Source of the DNA: Proteles cristata cristata
Taxonomy: Eukaryota; Chordata; Mammalia; Carnivora; Hyaenidae
Direction of reading: 5' to 3'
Length of the DNA: 64,000 nt
Assembly: GCA_017311185.1 (NCBI GenBank)
Contig: JAESUZ010000121.1
Location: 1-64,000, forward strand
The notes beneath the pieces were generated by a model that saw only the letters and a program-made list of their open reading frames with translations, made no database searches and had not been told where the DNA came from. The position numbers and the translations under genes are program-made. How positions within the stretch are numbered: position 1 is the first letter of the stretch; each line of letters opens with the position of its first letter. Shown here piece after piece: positions 1-9,897 of this stretch.

Positions 1-92
1 TTTCTCTGCCCCTCTCCCACTCATGTGCGTGCTCTCTCTCTGCCTCAAAAATAAACAAACATTTTAAAAATGTTTTAAAAAAGAAAGAAACA
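1..92 (+). mobile_element. CAN-SINE, 3' part (cut by window start)
   Basis: The CT-rich domain, the AATAAA-like aaaaataaacaaaca and the A-rich tail of a plus-strand carnivore SINE are present. The tRNA-like head lies outside the window. Confidence 0.8.
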
Positions 93-2023
93 TTCATTCT
101 GGATGGCAGCAGATTGTACTTCAAGGACAATTTTTTCTATTACTTCTTTTGGCTTTCCCTAAATTAATCAATAATCATCCGATGCAGCATTTAGTCTGCT
201 TAAAAAAAAAAAATCCAACAGTCTACTGCAATGTCAATAAAAGAATGCCTTAGAACAGTTTAGGTCTTGCCATGAGGGCACCTATATACGTATATTTTTC
301 ATTTAATTTCATAATAGAAACTGCACTTCAACCATGATGTATAACTCGCACACTGAGATTATTTGATAAACATCAAAGTAATCAGAACAGGCAAGGGGAG
401 AAGTGAAAACAGGCTAAATTTAAAAGGCTTTTAATAAACGTTCCTCACAACTTGAGCTCAGATGCTCAGGGCCAGCAAACTATGGCCCTCCAATGCAGGC
501 TGAGGGCCATAGCGACTGGTCCTAAACCAACCCCCTCCCCAGCCCTCACTTCCTCCCTCAGAGCAGCTCCTTCCACTACAGGGCCTGCTCCAATGAACAC
601 TTGTTCTCGGAAAAAGATCTGATAAACTTATTCTATCAGTTAGGGATCTCTGAAAAAAGGGCAGAAAACCATCTCCCACAGGTTTAGGCCCAATGGGACT
701 TTATTGGCTTAGAGGAGCATTTTCAGGTCAGGGATTTCACTTCAGTGTTTGCTGGAATCAGGTCCAGAAAATGCCTTCAGGGCTGGGTTCTCGTCCACCT
801 CTCAATCCTGCTATCTCTACAGAGGCTTCATTTCTGGCTCCACCTGGCAGACCTGGACACACTGGGTTACGCCGGTCTGATGGTTGCCAGCTTCGCCTCC
901 TCCCCAGTAATATCCAGCAAAAAAGAACTCCTGCCTCTTTGTCCCACGCAAGTTCCTAGATTCACTCTGATTGGCTAATGTCATGTGTCCAGCCTGAGCC
1001 AATCTCTGTGGCAAGAAGAATGAGACTCACTGATTGGTTATCCCTGAAGCCCTAACTCCAAGGGGCAGGGAGGGCACTGGAGCCACACTCAGCCCACACA
1101 GGCTGGGAATAGAAATCAGAAGCCACCCTCTACAAAAGGAGAAATAGATGCTCAGTAGCAAATCACAGATGTCCTCTATATCCATTCACACTCTTCCCAG
1201 TATTTCCACTCTTGCAGAAGATAAAGATGTAAAATAAGAGAGTCTCAAAGGTCTCTCATCATGGACTTTCCAGTGTCTGGCTGTGGATAGCACTGCCTCC
1301 TCAACTCGCCAAGCCACCTGGACACTAGGCCTCTTCTCTGATATAAGGAGACAAGACATGACTGCTTCACATGTAAACCGCTGTGAGAAAACAAAGGTGT
1401 TAATGTAATTGATATGAATGTAATTATCACCATGAGTACACGCAGTAGATGTGCACAGGATTATCCACCTCAAAACCTAAGTGATTGATACTGGTGCGAT
1501 TATCTGTCATGAAGGCATGCCCTTCCTGCTTCTGATGCAATTACCTTCCTCCATATACATGGAGTTGATGCCCACAATATGACTTGCTCCAGATCCATAT
1601 GTGATTATGCCTGTGCAATTATCTAACACAATGATACGCCAGTGATTGAAACCCACGTGATTATCTGTTAAGATGATACTCATGCAAATGAAAATTGGCA
1701 CGTACTGTAAGCTCTAATAATAAGCCTCAATACAAGCCAAAACCCAAGGTTAAGCTTTAAAGAAAGGTTCTTCTTTTAAAAAAAAAAAAGGGCCACTCAT
1801 ACATTCTAAGTGTAGATGTGTATGCACGTGGTGTGTATGAGTGTATATGAGAGACAGAGATTGAGATTCATCTTTTTGTGGTGTTTAAAACTCAGAATAG
1901 GACCATAACAATGAAAGAAAAGAAATGTCAAGGTCATTTCCAGCTCTAGAATTCTCAGATTCTAGGATCCAATAATTGGAGAAGTGTTCTTGATTTCACA
2001 GGAAGTAATATTTATCCCATCAT
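93..2023. other. Intronic stretch, mostly unique
   Basis: It contains a possible hAT/Charlie-type DNA-transposon relic near 465-520 (gccagcaaactatggcc) and the degenerate tandem array 1425-1695. A short TG-rich run lies near 1815-1850. No credible gene was seen; the short open frames lack codon bias and homology I recognise. Confidence 0.5.
1425..1695. repeat. Degenerate tandem array, period about 40 bp
   Basis: Short cores of the form (g)tg(c/n)gattatc or gcaatta(t/c)c recur at about 1459, 1498, 1537, 1616 and 1658, with a weaker copy near 1580, roughly every 39-42 bases. Between the cores there are recurring gatac/atgat and cat-rich words. Units have diverged too far for an exact consensus by eye. 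It resembles an old minisatellite. Confidence 0.4.
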
Positions 2024-2528
2024 CAATTTATGGTTTTTAAACTTTTTATTTATGTATGTATTTATTTAAAAAAAATTTTAATGTTTTATTTATTTCTGAG
2101 AGAGATAGAGAGAGACAGTGTGAGCAGGGGAGGGTCAGAGAGAGAGGGAGATACAGAATCTGAAGCAGGCTCCAGGCTCTGAGCTAGCTGTCAGCACAGA
2201 GCCCAATGTGGGGCTCGAACCCACAAACCATGAGATCATGACCTGAGCCGAAGTCGGACGCTTAACTGACAAAGCCACCCAGGTGCCCTGGTTTTTAAAC
2301 TTTTTAAATGTCTATTTATTTTTGAAAGAGAGAGAGAGAGAGAGAATGCATGGGGGAGACACAGAGATAGAGTGAGACACAGAATCTAAAGCAGGCTCCA
2401 GGCTCTGAGCTGTCAGCACAGGGCCCGACACCAGGCTCCAACTCATGAACCGTGAGATCATGACCTGAGCCAAAGTCAGACGCTTAACCGACTGAGCCAC
2501 CCAGGTGTCCCGCCAATTTATGTTTTAA
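2024..2528 (-). mobile_element. CAN-SINE pair, younger copy nested in the tail of an older copy
   Basis: The older minus-strand SINE (tail from about 2031, body about 2306-2512) is flanked by imperfect caatttatg-gtttttaa duplications at about 2024 and 2514. A second minus-strand SINE (2048-2288) sits in its T-rich tail with an exact 17-bp duplication, tggtttttaaacttttt, at 2031-2047 and 2289-2305. Both keep the head gagccacccaggtg and the B-box complement. Confidence 0.85.
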
Positions 2529-4784
2529 TTCAGACTCTGGTTCCTAGTGAATGTTTTGTCCTTTGGTGACCACACAAGGAAACCAGGAGTAGAGAATTAC
2601 TGATGTAAATGCGAACAACTGAAGGTACAGCATCAACAAATAAATCAGCAAGGTCACGTTTCCAACTCCAGAACTCGTGCTGTATTACAGACAAGGCCAC
2701 ACTCAGCTGTACTTCCCAGCCTCCACTGCTCTTCTTCAAAAGAAATAGTCTAAGTAATAGCATGTTTGGTCATTTATCTTGCTCTTTTCCTCCAATACGC
2801 TGTTCTGACTTTTGAGAAAAGCATGTAATATCCTCATAGAATTTGATGATTTTCTTTGTTATTGTCAAAAAATGCTAATCCATGAAGAGAACCTTCCTGG
2901 GTAATGTTAATTCAGCTGCCTGTTTTATAATAGGATTATGTTTTCCAGGATTTAAAAATCCCACTTGTTAGCTACCAAATAGACTTCTACAACAGCTATA
3001 AAATCGAATTTAATCCTTATTGGCATTAACAAAATAGCTGAGGTACAATTCATGTCTAACTACACTACAACCTCCAAAAAACATATAACACTTCTTCTGA
3101 AGTTTTAAAAGAAAACTGTTCAGTGGAAAACCAGTCTTGTGGGTCCAACCATGCAATGTCTCTAAGGCCGAACAAATGTTTATGTACAGTAAGGACTATG
3201 AGAAAAATGTACTTAAACAGATTAATCCATGTTTATACTAATGCTCCCTTTCCATCATGCAAATTCACGTTAAAATGATCTTCATTTCTTTCATTTGAAA
3301 ATAGTTATGGGGCAGCCAACTATTTAGTCTGTTAATATTTAAAGAATCTAATTATGTTCAAATTAATCTCATAATAGAACAGGACACCAAATTTGAGGTG
3401 GACACTAATACTGCATTTCACTTTACAAAGGTGAGGGCATTTTTTGGAGGGTGGGTAAAGATAAGGGAAGGCAGAGGGCCCCCCAAATCATCCCATAGGC
3501 CAACAAGAGTGGTAAGCAGATTCCCTTTTGTCTTTGGCCTTTCATTCCTCTATCATCCTCTCTTCAAAAATGGAGTTGAGTTGGCATTAAAGGGCCTTCT
3601 GGGAATTCAAAATTCAAGTGTGGCGAAACAGAGACATATTTCTCCCACCACCCTCCCTCCCCTCCTCCTTCAGACAGGTGACTCAGGAAGCTTATGGTTG
3701 GCCAGATGGGAACAAAGATATGCTGGCAAATACTGTTTCAAGATGAAGGAGAAGAAAACACGGAGGCTGACATGTAACATATCAAAGAATATTCAGGCAC
3801 TCGGAAGTTGAACATGAATCTCAGGGCAATCCAACCTCTTTAAAGATGCAAATTGCAGTCAAACACAGAAAACAGTAGGGTTCTGTTTATCCTTTCACAA
3901 AGGGTGCAAACTGCTAATCAGGCTCCATTGCTGGGCTGGCCACTTTGTTTATCAATAAACAGGAAGACAGTTAGACTATAATTTTCCTGCCTAGTACTGG
4001 TAGCCAAAAGGAAATGCTGGCAGCTTGGTAGTACTGAGTTCCAGTTGCATCAAAACCCAATTATTATTGTAATAATGTATGGGTGTTTGCAAGTTGCACA
4101 AGCGTGCTACACATGTCCAGAGAATCATGTGAAACATATTGGCAGAGAATGAGCTTGGTGATACACGGACTAAGGGGAGCTGTCAAAATAGGCCGGTCCT
4201 CCAAGAGCTCAGCTGTGGAGTGTTGTTTAAAAACACACACACGCTGGAAAAGAGTTACCATGACAGATATGGAAATCTTCTACATGTTAATACAACACAG
4301 CAAAAATATGGCTTGACAGAAACCAAACAACAAACGGGCTTCAAAATGGGAAATTTGGTTGGAATATGCTGTAATTGCCACTACACACGGTTACAAGAGA
4401 ATACTCATATACTTTCTAAAAAGGCATTCAGAGTTGTTTTCGTGTCAATAGGAATTACCTTCATGAGATACTATAAAACTCCAAATCTCAAATATCGCAC
4501 AAGATCCCAAATCTAATACAACGGAAGTTCAATCATACATGTGTTTAAACATTCAAATGGTCCAAATCATGTCCTTACGTCTTCATTTCATTTCTCTTTG
4601 CAGGTGCATCTATAAGAGATTAAGATGCATTCCAAACTTCACATAACTCCCATGACGGAGCATGACAAATATAAAATACAAAGAGACTATATTTTCCACA
4701 ACACAGTGTTTTTATCTTTTTCCTCCATATCTGAACAAGATTACAGTGCTTCTATTAACATTGAAATGGTACATGTGTTATTAT
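2529..4784. other. Intronic unique sequence
   Basis: AT-rich non-coding sequence. The open frame at 3398-3811 (137 codons) resembles nothing I know and starts on a non-ATG codon. No RNA gene or recognisable repeat was seen. Confidence 0.5.
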
Positions 4785-4990
4785 ATGTATTGATCACATG
4801 TTCCACATGTAATCATCAAATGTTTCCTGAGTACCTACTATGTACCAAGCACTATGGTAAGCTGTTGGGATACTCCGGCACCCTCTACACATAGGTGAGT
4901 CTACCAGGAAAGCAGGTGTGGAAAACAAGTCATTACATTCAGGTGTAATGACTGTTATGATGGAGTACGTGAGCCACTCTTTTTCTGTGC
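4785..4990 (+). repeat. L2 3'-end relic
   Basis: The phrase gagtacctactatgtacca followed by gcactatgg and tgggatac is the diverged L2 LINE 3' end (gagcacctactatgtgccaggcactg). Confidence 0.6.
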
Positions 4991-5174
4991 ACCCAACCAG
5001 TCTTCACTGCTGTGTCTGGCTCTGCAAGATGCCAAACCACAGCAGCCTCTCTGGCAACTTGATATAGGGAACCATAGCTTGATTCAGCTTGGACAACACT
5101 TGGACAAGTGAAAATTTGGGGAGCTCTGTATGGCTCTAATAATAATTTTCATTAGCAAATGTAGTGACCACAAG

Positions 5175-5385
5175 TGAAGCTCTAGGGGGTAGGCTACCTG
5201 GCTTCCCCACTTACTGGCAAGTTTGTTAACCTCTCTGTATTCCACTCTCCTTATCTGTCAATGGGAATAACAGCACCACTTCCAAAGAGGGGCTGTAAAC
5301 ATGAAATGAGGGAATCCACGCAAAGCACTTAGAAATAGTGCTGGCACACATGAATGTTCTAAATGTTCTCTAGTATTGGTCCTAC
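5175..5385 (+). repeat. MIR SINE relic
   Basis: The order ttactggcaagtttgttaac, cctctctgtattccac, cttatctgtcaatggg, aaatgaggg, caaagcacttagaa and tgctggcaca follows the MIR consensus. It is strongly diverged and ancient. Confidence 0.75.
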
Positions 5386-5391
5386 ACCACC

Positions 5392-5412
5392 TTCAGCACC
5401 ATGGTCAGCTCC
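5392..5412 (+). promoter_or_regulatory. Candidate REST/NRSF binding site (RE1 motif)
   Basis: The left half TTCAGCACC is a perfect RE1 half-site. It is followed by AT and then GGTCAGCTCC. Against the consensus core TYAGMRCC-NN-RGMSAG only one core position differs (T where A or C is usual). The spacing between halves is canonical. It lies just after a MIR-like relic (5175-5380). REST silences neuronal genes in non-neuronal cells; binding here is inferred from the motif only. Confidence 0.5.
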
Positions 5413-6402
5413 AAGTCTCCTTCCTCCTCGGCAGAGGGCGGAAAGAATGATTGTACATAACTGCCTTTGGCTCAGCAAAATCCAAAATCCAAGTAGAACT
5501 CAGAAAGGAGTTCTGATAATTGCCATCCCTGCTCTGACCCTCAGAACTGATAGCTGATATGTGCAGTATGTCTCTAGGGGAAATGTGGGGGGAAAAAAAA
5601 CCAGTAATAGCTCCCAGCCTATAAAGTGGGAGTTCCTGACGAATGGGAGGTCTCTCATATCTTGACTCCAAACTTAGGTGCTTCATATCCCCTTCAGGAT
5701 CCTTTGCTTTGACAGGCTATTTGGAACTTCTTCCCATTTATTGGCTCTACTTTTCTACTTTCCTTCCCCCTTGTATCTAGCCATCCATAGCTCCAGGAAA
5801 GAGAAGCTCTTAACATTCTTATGCCCTGTACCAGTTGGGCCAGATCATCAGCCTTCCTCTGCTACTAGGGAAAGGCGATTAGACGATGGGGATGAATGCC
5901 TTAGTAGAAAAGTCTACTGGGGCTCAATCCTAGCTTCATTTTTCTATCCTGGGAGGCTCCAAGAATTCATCCTCTACTGGAAAAACCTAGAGCATCTTTG
6001 CAAAGCCTACTTTCATCTCAGGCCAGCTCCCTGGCTCATCTTTCTCTCTAGACTTTTGCTCTTCTGACACATGTCTAGGGAGGTCTTTTCGGTGTAGTTA
6101 TCTGGAGCTAATCAATACTTTTCTCAAGAATATGTGCTTCTTATACTAGATTTGGGTGGAAATTCAGGGCTCAACTGCTAACTTTGGAGGTTAATTTATG
6201 ACCCATGAATGGCTAGCACAATTGCAACAAATGGGAAAAAGCTGCAAAACATATTTGAAACAGGCAGCATATCTTTATTAGAAAGGCAAGCAATACCTTG
6301 GGTTAATTCTTGAACTTGACATTTGCCTGTGACAAGCCACACTTTACTTTTCTTTCTCCATTAAAACACCATCTTCCTCAACATACATAGCAGGTATTGA
6401 AT
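5413..6402. other. Intronic unique sequence
   Basis: No repeat or gene recognised. The open frame 5678-6067 has no ATG-supported homology and no splice context I can defend. Confidence 0.45.
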
Positions 6403-6420
6403 AAGAATTAAGTTATCATC

Positions 6421-6639
6421 GGGGCGCCTGGGTGGCTTAGTCGGTTAAGCATCCAACTTTCGCTTAGGTCATGATCTCGCGGTTCGTGGGTTCGAGCCCC
6501 GCGTCGGGCTCTGTGCTGACTGCCAGCTCAGAGCCTGGAGCCTGTTTCAGTCTGTGACTCCCTCTCTCTCTGACCCTCCCCTGCTCACGCTGTCTCTCTC
6601 TCTCTCTGCTAGAAATAAATAAACATTAAAAAAAAAAAA
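6421..6639 (+). mobile_element. Young CAN-SINE with 18-bp target-site duplication
   Basis: The duplication aagaattaagttatcatc lies at 6403-6420 and 6640-6657. The body starts ggggcgcctgggtggcttag, has an intact B box (ggttcgagccc) and belongs to the subgroup with gactgccagctcagagcc and tttcagtctgtgactccc. CpG positions are largely intact, so it is recent. Confidence 0.95.
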
Positions 6640-6657
6640 AAGAATTAAGTTATCATC

Positions 6658-9014
6658 ATCCTGAGCAGCTCTGGTGTATTTAAAAATACATGGCAAAAGT
6701 ATATTAATTCTTAAACACTTCTCAAATCAAAATGATAAATTATGCCTTAAAATATACCTACTAATTTATTTTTGAAAATATAGTGGTATTTAATACTTAC
6801 AAATTGTGGCCACTAAAATGAGAACACTTGAAAAATACACTATTCTTTGATACCAAGTATGTTGTGCTGCAAAATTTCATGTTGTATCCCCTTCATTTTG
6901 GTGGTATGTGTACTCAGTTCTTTAGTCACAGAGATTTAGCAAACTGAAACCTCCTGGGTTTATTTTGTGAAAATCACCTGTGGTCCTAGAAGAGATTTTA
7001 ATTGGTAGCTAAATTTGAAATAAGTTTAGTGATTTTCACTATAGATTCCAAGTTATTTCTTACTTCATTTTGGAGGAAATGATTATAGTTTCTACTTTAT
7101 AAACTTTCAGCTCATTTAAGCTGGGTTCCTTTCTTTCAATCTTAATTTCGAGCTCAAAGATCTATTCTAGGCTTGGGCTTTCCATAGTCAGGTATGTCAT
7201 ATTATAGATCATACTGTCTTACTTAATTGGATTCCTAGGAATTGCAGGAAAAGACATAACTGGTGATTTGAAGCCTACATTTCTTTGTAAAGAGATTTTG
7301 TTGAGCTCATTAAATGGAAATTGCTGATGGTTATGACCCTAATAGAGATATTTGAATCCCTGAATTAAGAAGAAACCTGTTTTGAAAAATAAAACAATGA
7401 GGGGAGGAAAGGTCATGGTTTTTTGGGAGAGGTTACAGCAATTACTTCACAAAAGGGGAAAGGTTATTTAAGGGTATGAAGGGATTGATAAAAGACTGAA
7501 AACACTTTACTACTTTTATGAAAACCTGGATAGGTTTTTATATCAGAACCTTTAAGGATCAAAAAGACCTTGCCGAGTTGCTAAGCACAGTTCAGCTTTC
7601 CATACTGTTCCAAAAAGACTCACAGATACCCCAATCCCTATTGAAGAAATCTCTCAAGCTCTCAAGTCTTTTAATAAAGGCAAGGCCCCTGGGAGAGGAG
7701 CCTTCCATCCTAATTTCCTACCCCTATTGAGGAGGAGTGAGCTCCCCACGCCCCTGTATACATTTAATCATTCTTTGCACATCAGTTAGCTTTCTCCCTG
7801 TGGGGAGGATATACCTCACTACTCTACTAATTTATTTCAACTGAAGTAACAGCATGGAGGTATTTAGCATTTAGCCAAATGGATTTGTGTGTGTATACTG
7901 TAGTACAAATAGGGGTTTGGGGTCTGTGAACTTGTGTGGGTGCACAAAAAGAAGCCAGATGAGAAAGCACAAATTGGGCAGAATAAGGGCATTCAGGGTA
8001 GAAAAGGATCTTCCATCTGTATGACAATTAAAGGTCTTACAGAGGAACTCAAGAGTTATCTGGCTTAAAATGACTATCAGGAAATTGCATTTCTATTTCT
8101 CAAATGATAATAAGCCAATGACCTTGACTGATTTTGGTGTTTCTTAATGAGCAACTCATACCTGCAAATGCAATGACTCCCGGGTTCCGCAGTCTGACAG
8201 GTGACGAGGAGGGCTTTCTAAATTACTGCTTGTGAAGAAAACTTAGAAAGTGGCTTGCTGTTGGGGATGCAGTTGCTCTCCCCTTGCCTTTACAATGTTG
8301 CCCCCAACTGTTGTCGTCTTCACAACCGCTAACCCTCCTTTAGGCCTCGTGCCCTGATAGCCAAGGTGGATAGAGGGAACAGAAGCATTCAAAGAAGATG
8401 GTCTCGAAGAATTATCCTACAGGCTTCTGAGGCACTGGCTACTGCTTAGAAGGCAAATGGCTCCCTCTTGCTTCTAGTGATGGTGGGTAGCTTTGACAGA
8501 ACGATCCTCCTGGAAGCCCTAGGTCCTCTGTGAGCAGAGCAAGTGGTGGAGAGGAGGGCTAGTGTTCCAATCCCCAACTAGGGGCTCCCCTTGGCAGTCT
8601 GCTGAGGGAGGCTCTGTGATAGTCCTCCTTCTGTTTCCCATAATGGAGAATGTCATTGTAAATGGGTCTTTCTGGACCCAAACCACAGCCTACGTCTCCC
8701 TTGCTCTAACCATTCTCTTGGGGCCCAGGCCCTTACAGGTAGATTTGGCTACCTTCCTCTACCATTTTCCTGCTCCCTTTCTGCCAAAACCTGTTCAAGT
8801 ACCCAGAACAGAAATGCGAAGTAAAAACTTACTGCTTAGCTGCTCAAGAAAGAAAATCTCTTCTCTGGTTTCCAAAGAAAAAAATAAGTGAGATAGTCCT
8901 AAGAGAGTTGTCTCTACCCACCCCAGGCTTAAGAAATCTCTGAGGGAACTAGAGAGAAAAGTGCTATTTTTGTCTCTAGAGTCTTTTTTTTGTCTACCAC
9001 TTTTATTTGTTTTG
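6658..9014. other. Intronic unique sequence
   Basis: AT-rich sequence without recognisable genes. A moderately GC-rich patch at 8160-8900 shows no exon-like open frame I can name. Confidence 0.45.
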
Positions 9015-9437
9015 TATTTTTTAAAGTTTATTTATTTATTTTGAAAGAGTGAGAGAGAGACCAGGGAATGGGCAGAGAGAAAAAGAAAGATTTGAATCCC
9101 AAGGAGGCTCCACACTGTCAGCGCACAGCCTGACATGGGACTCGAACTCACAAACTGCTAGATCACGACCTAAGCCAAAATCAAGAGCCAGAAGCTTAAC
9201 CAACAGAGCCACCCAGGCACCCCTATTTGTCTACTGTTTTTAAATGTTTATTTAAGAGAGAGAGGGAGAAAGCAAGGGTGAGCAGGGGAGTAGGGAGAGA
9301 GAGAGAGAATCCCAAGCAGCCTCCACACTGTCATCACAGAGCCTCACATGGGGCTCAGTCTCCCGAACTGCAAGATCATGACCTGAGCCAAAATCAAGAG
9401 TAGGATACTTAACTGACTGAGCTGCCCAGGTGCCTCA
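9015..9437 (-). mobile_element. Two consecutive older CAN-SINEs
   Basis: Two minus-strand copies, about 9015-9222 and 9238-9437, each begin with a T-rich tail and GA-rich complement of the CT domain and end at a diverged head (gagccacccaggcacccc; gagctgcccaggtgcc). They belong to an older subgroup with cccaag(g/c)aggctccacactgtca. Confidence 0.85.
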
Positions 9438-9654
9438 TCACCATTTTTAGAGAAAGGTTTAAAAAAATAGCAAAATTGGGAAACTCCATCACATCAAGAG
9501 CAAAAGCCTACCTGGGACAATATATTACCTGATGAAAGTCAAGAATCTAAGGTTTGAATCAATACCAGTGAACCTTGGCATTAACAGAAGACTTGAATTG
9601 ATGGATCAGGCCTTTGGCCAGGAGTATAGTTAAGACAATTGCTCCTTAGATATT

Positions 9655-9800
9655 TACCAAACACACAGTGCTTACAGAAGGGAAATTGAAGCACAGAGAA
9701 GTAGAGTAATTTGCTTAAGATCACATTATTAGGACAGGATGTTACCAGAATCCAGACACAGGCAGTATGGCTCCAATATCTGTGTTCTTAACTGTCAAAT
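9655..9800 (-). repeat. MIR SINE relic
   Basis: The segments gggaaattgaagcacagaga, gtagagtaatttgcttaaga, tcacatt and cagtatggctcca match the complement of MIR. It lies about 80 bp from the L1 insertion point. Confidence 0.7.
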
Positions 9801-9897
9801 TATGTTCCTCTATGTGAAAGAGACATCTTGTGGAATATGCCATCTATTCTCCTAAATTTTGTAAACTTTATTCCTTTAAGAATGATACCATTACTTA

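Noticed and set aside
3398..3811. 137-codon open frame on the plus strand
   Set aside because: It starts on a non-ATG codon, has no recognisable domain, lies in intron, and shows no splice signals or codon bias I could support.
6421..6500. tRNA gene (A and B boxes, tRNA-Lys-like)
   Set aside because: The tRNA-like part is the head of a CAN-SINE with CT domain, A tail and duplications. It does not fold as a complete tRNA gene on its own.
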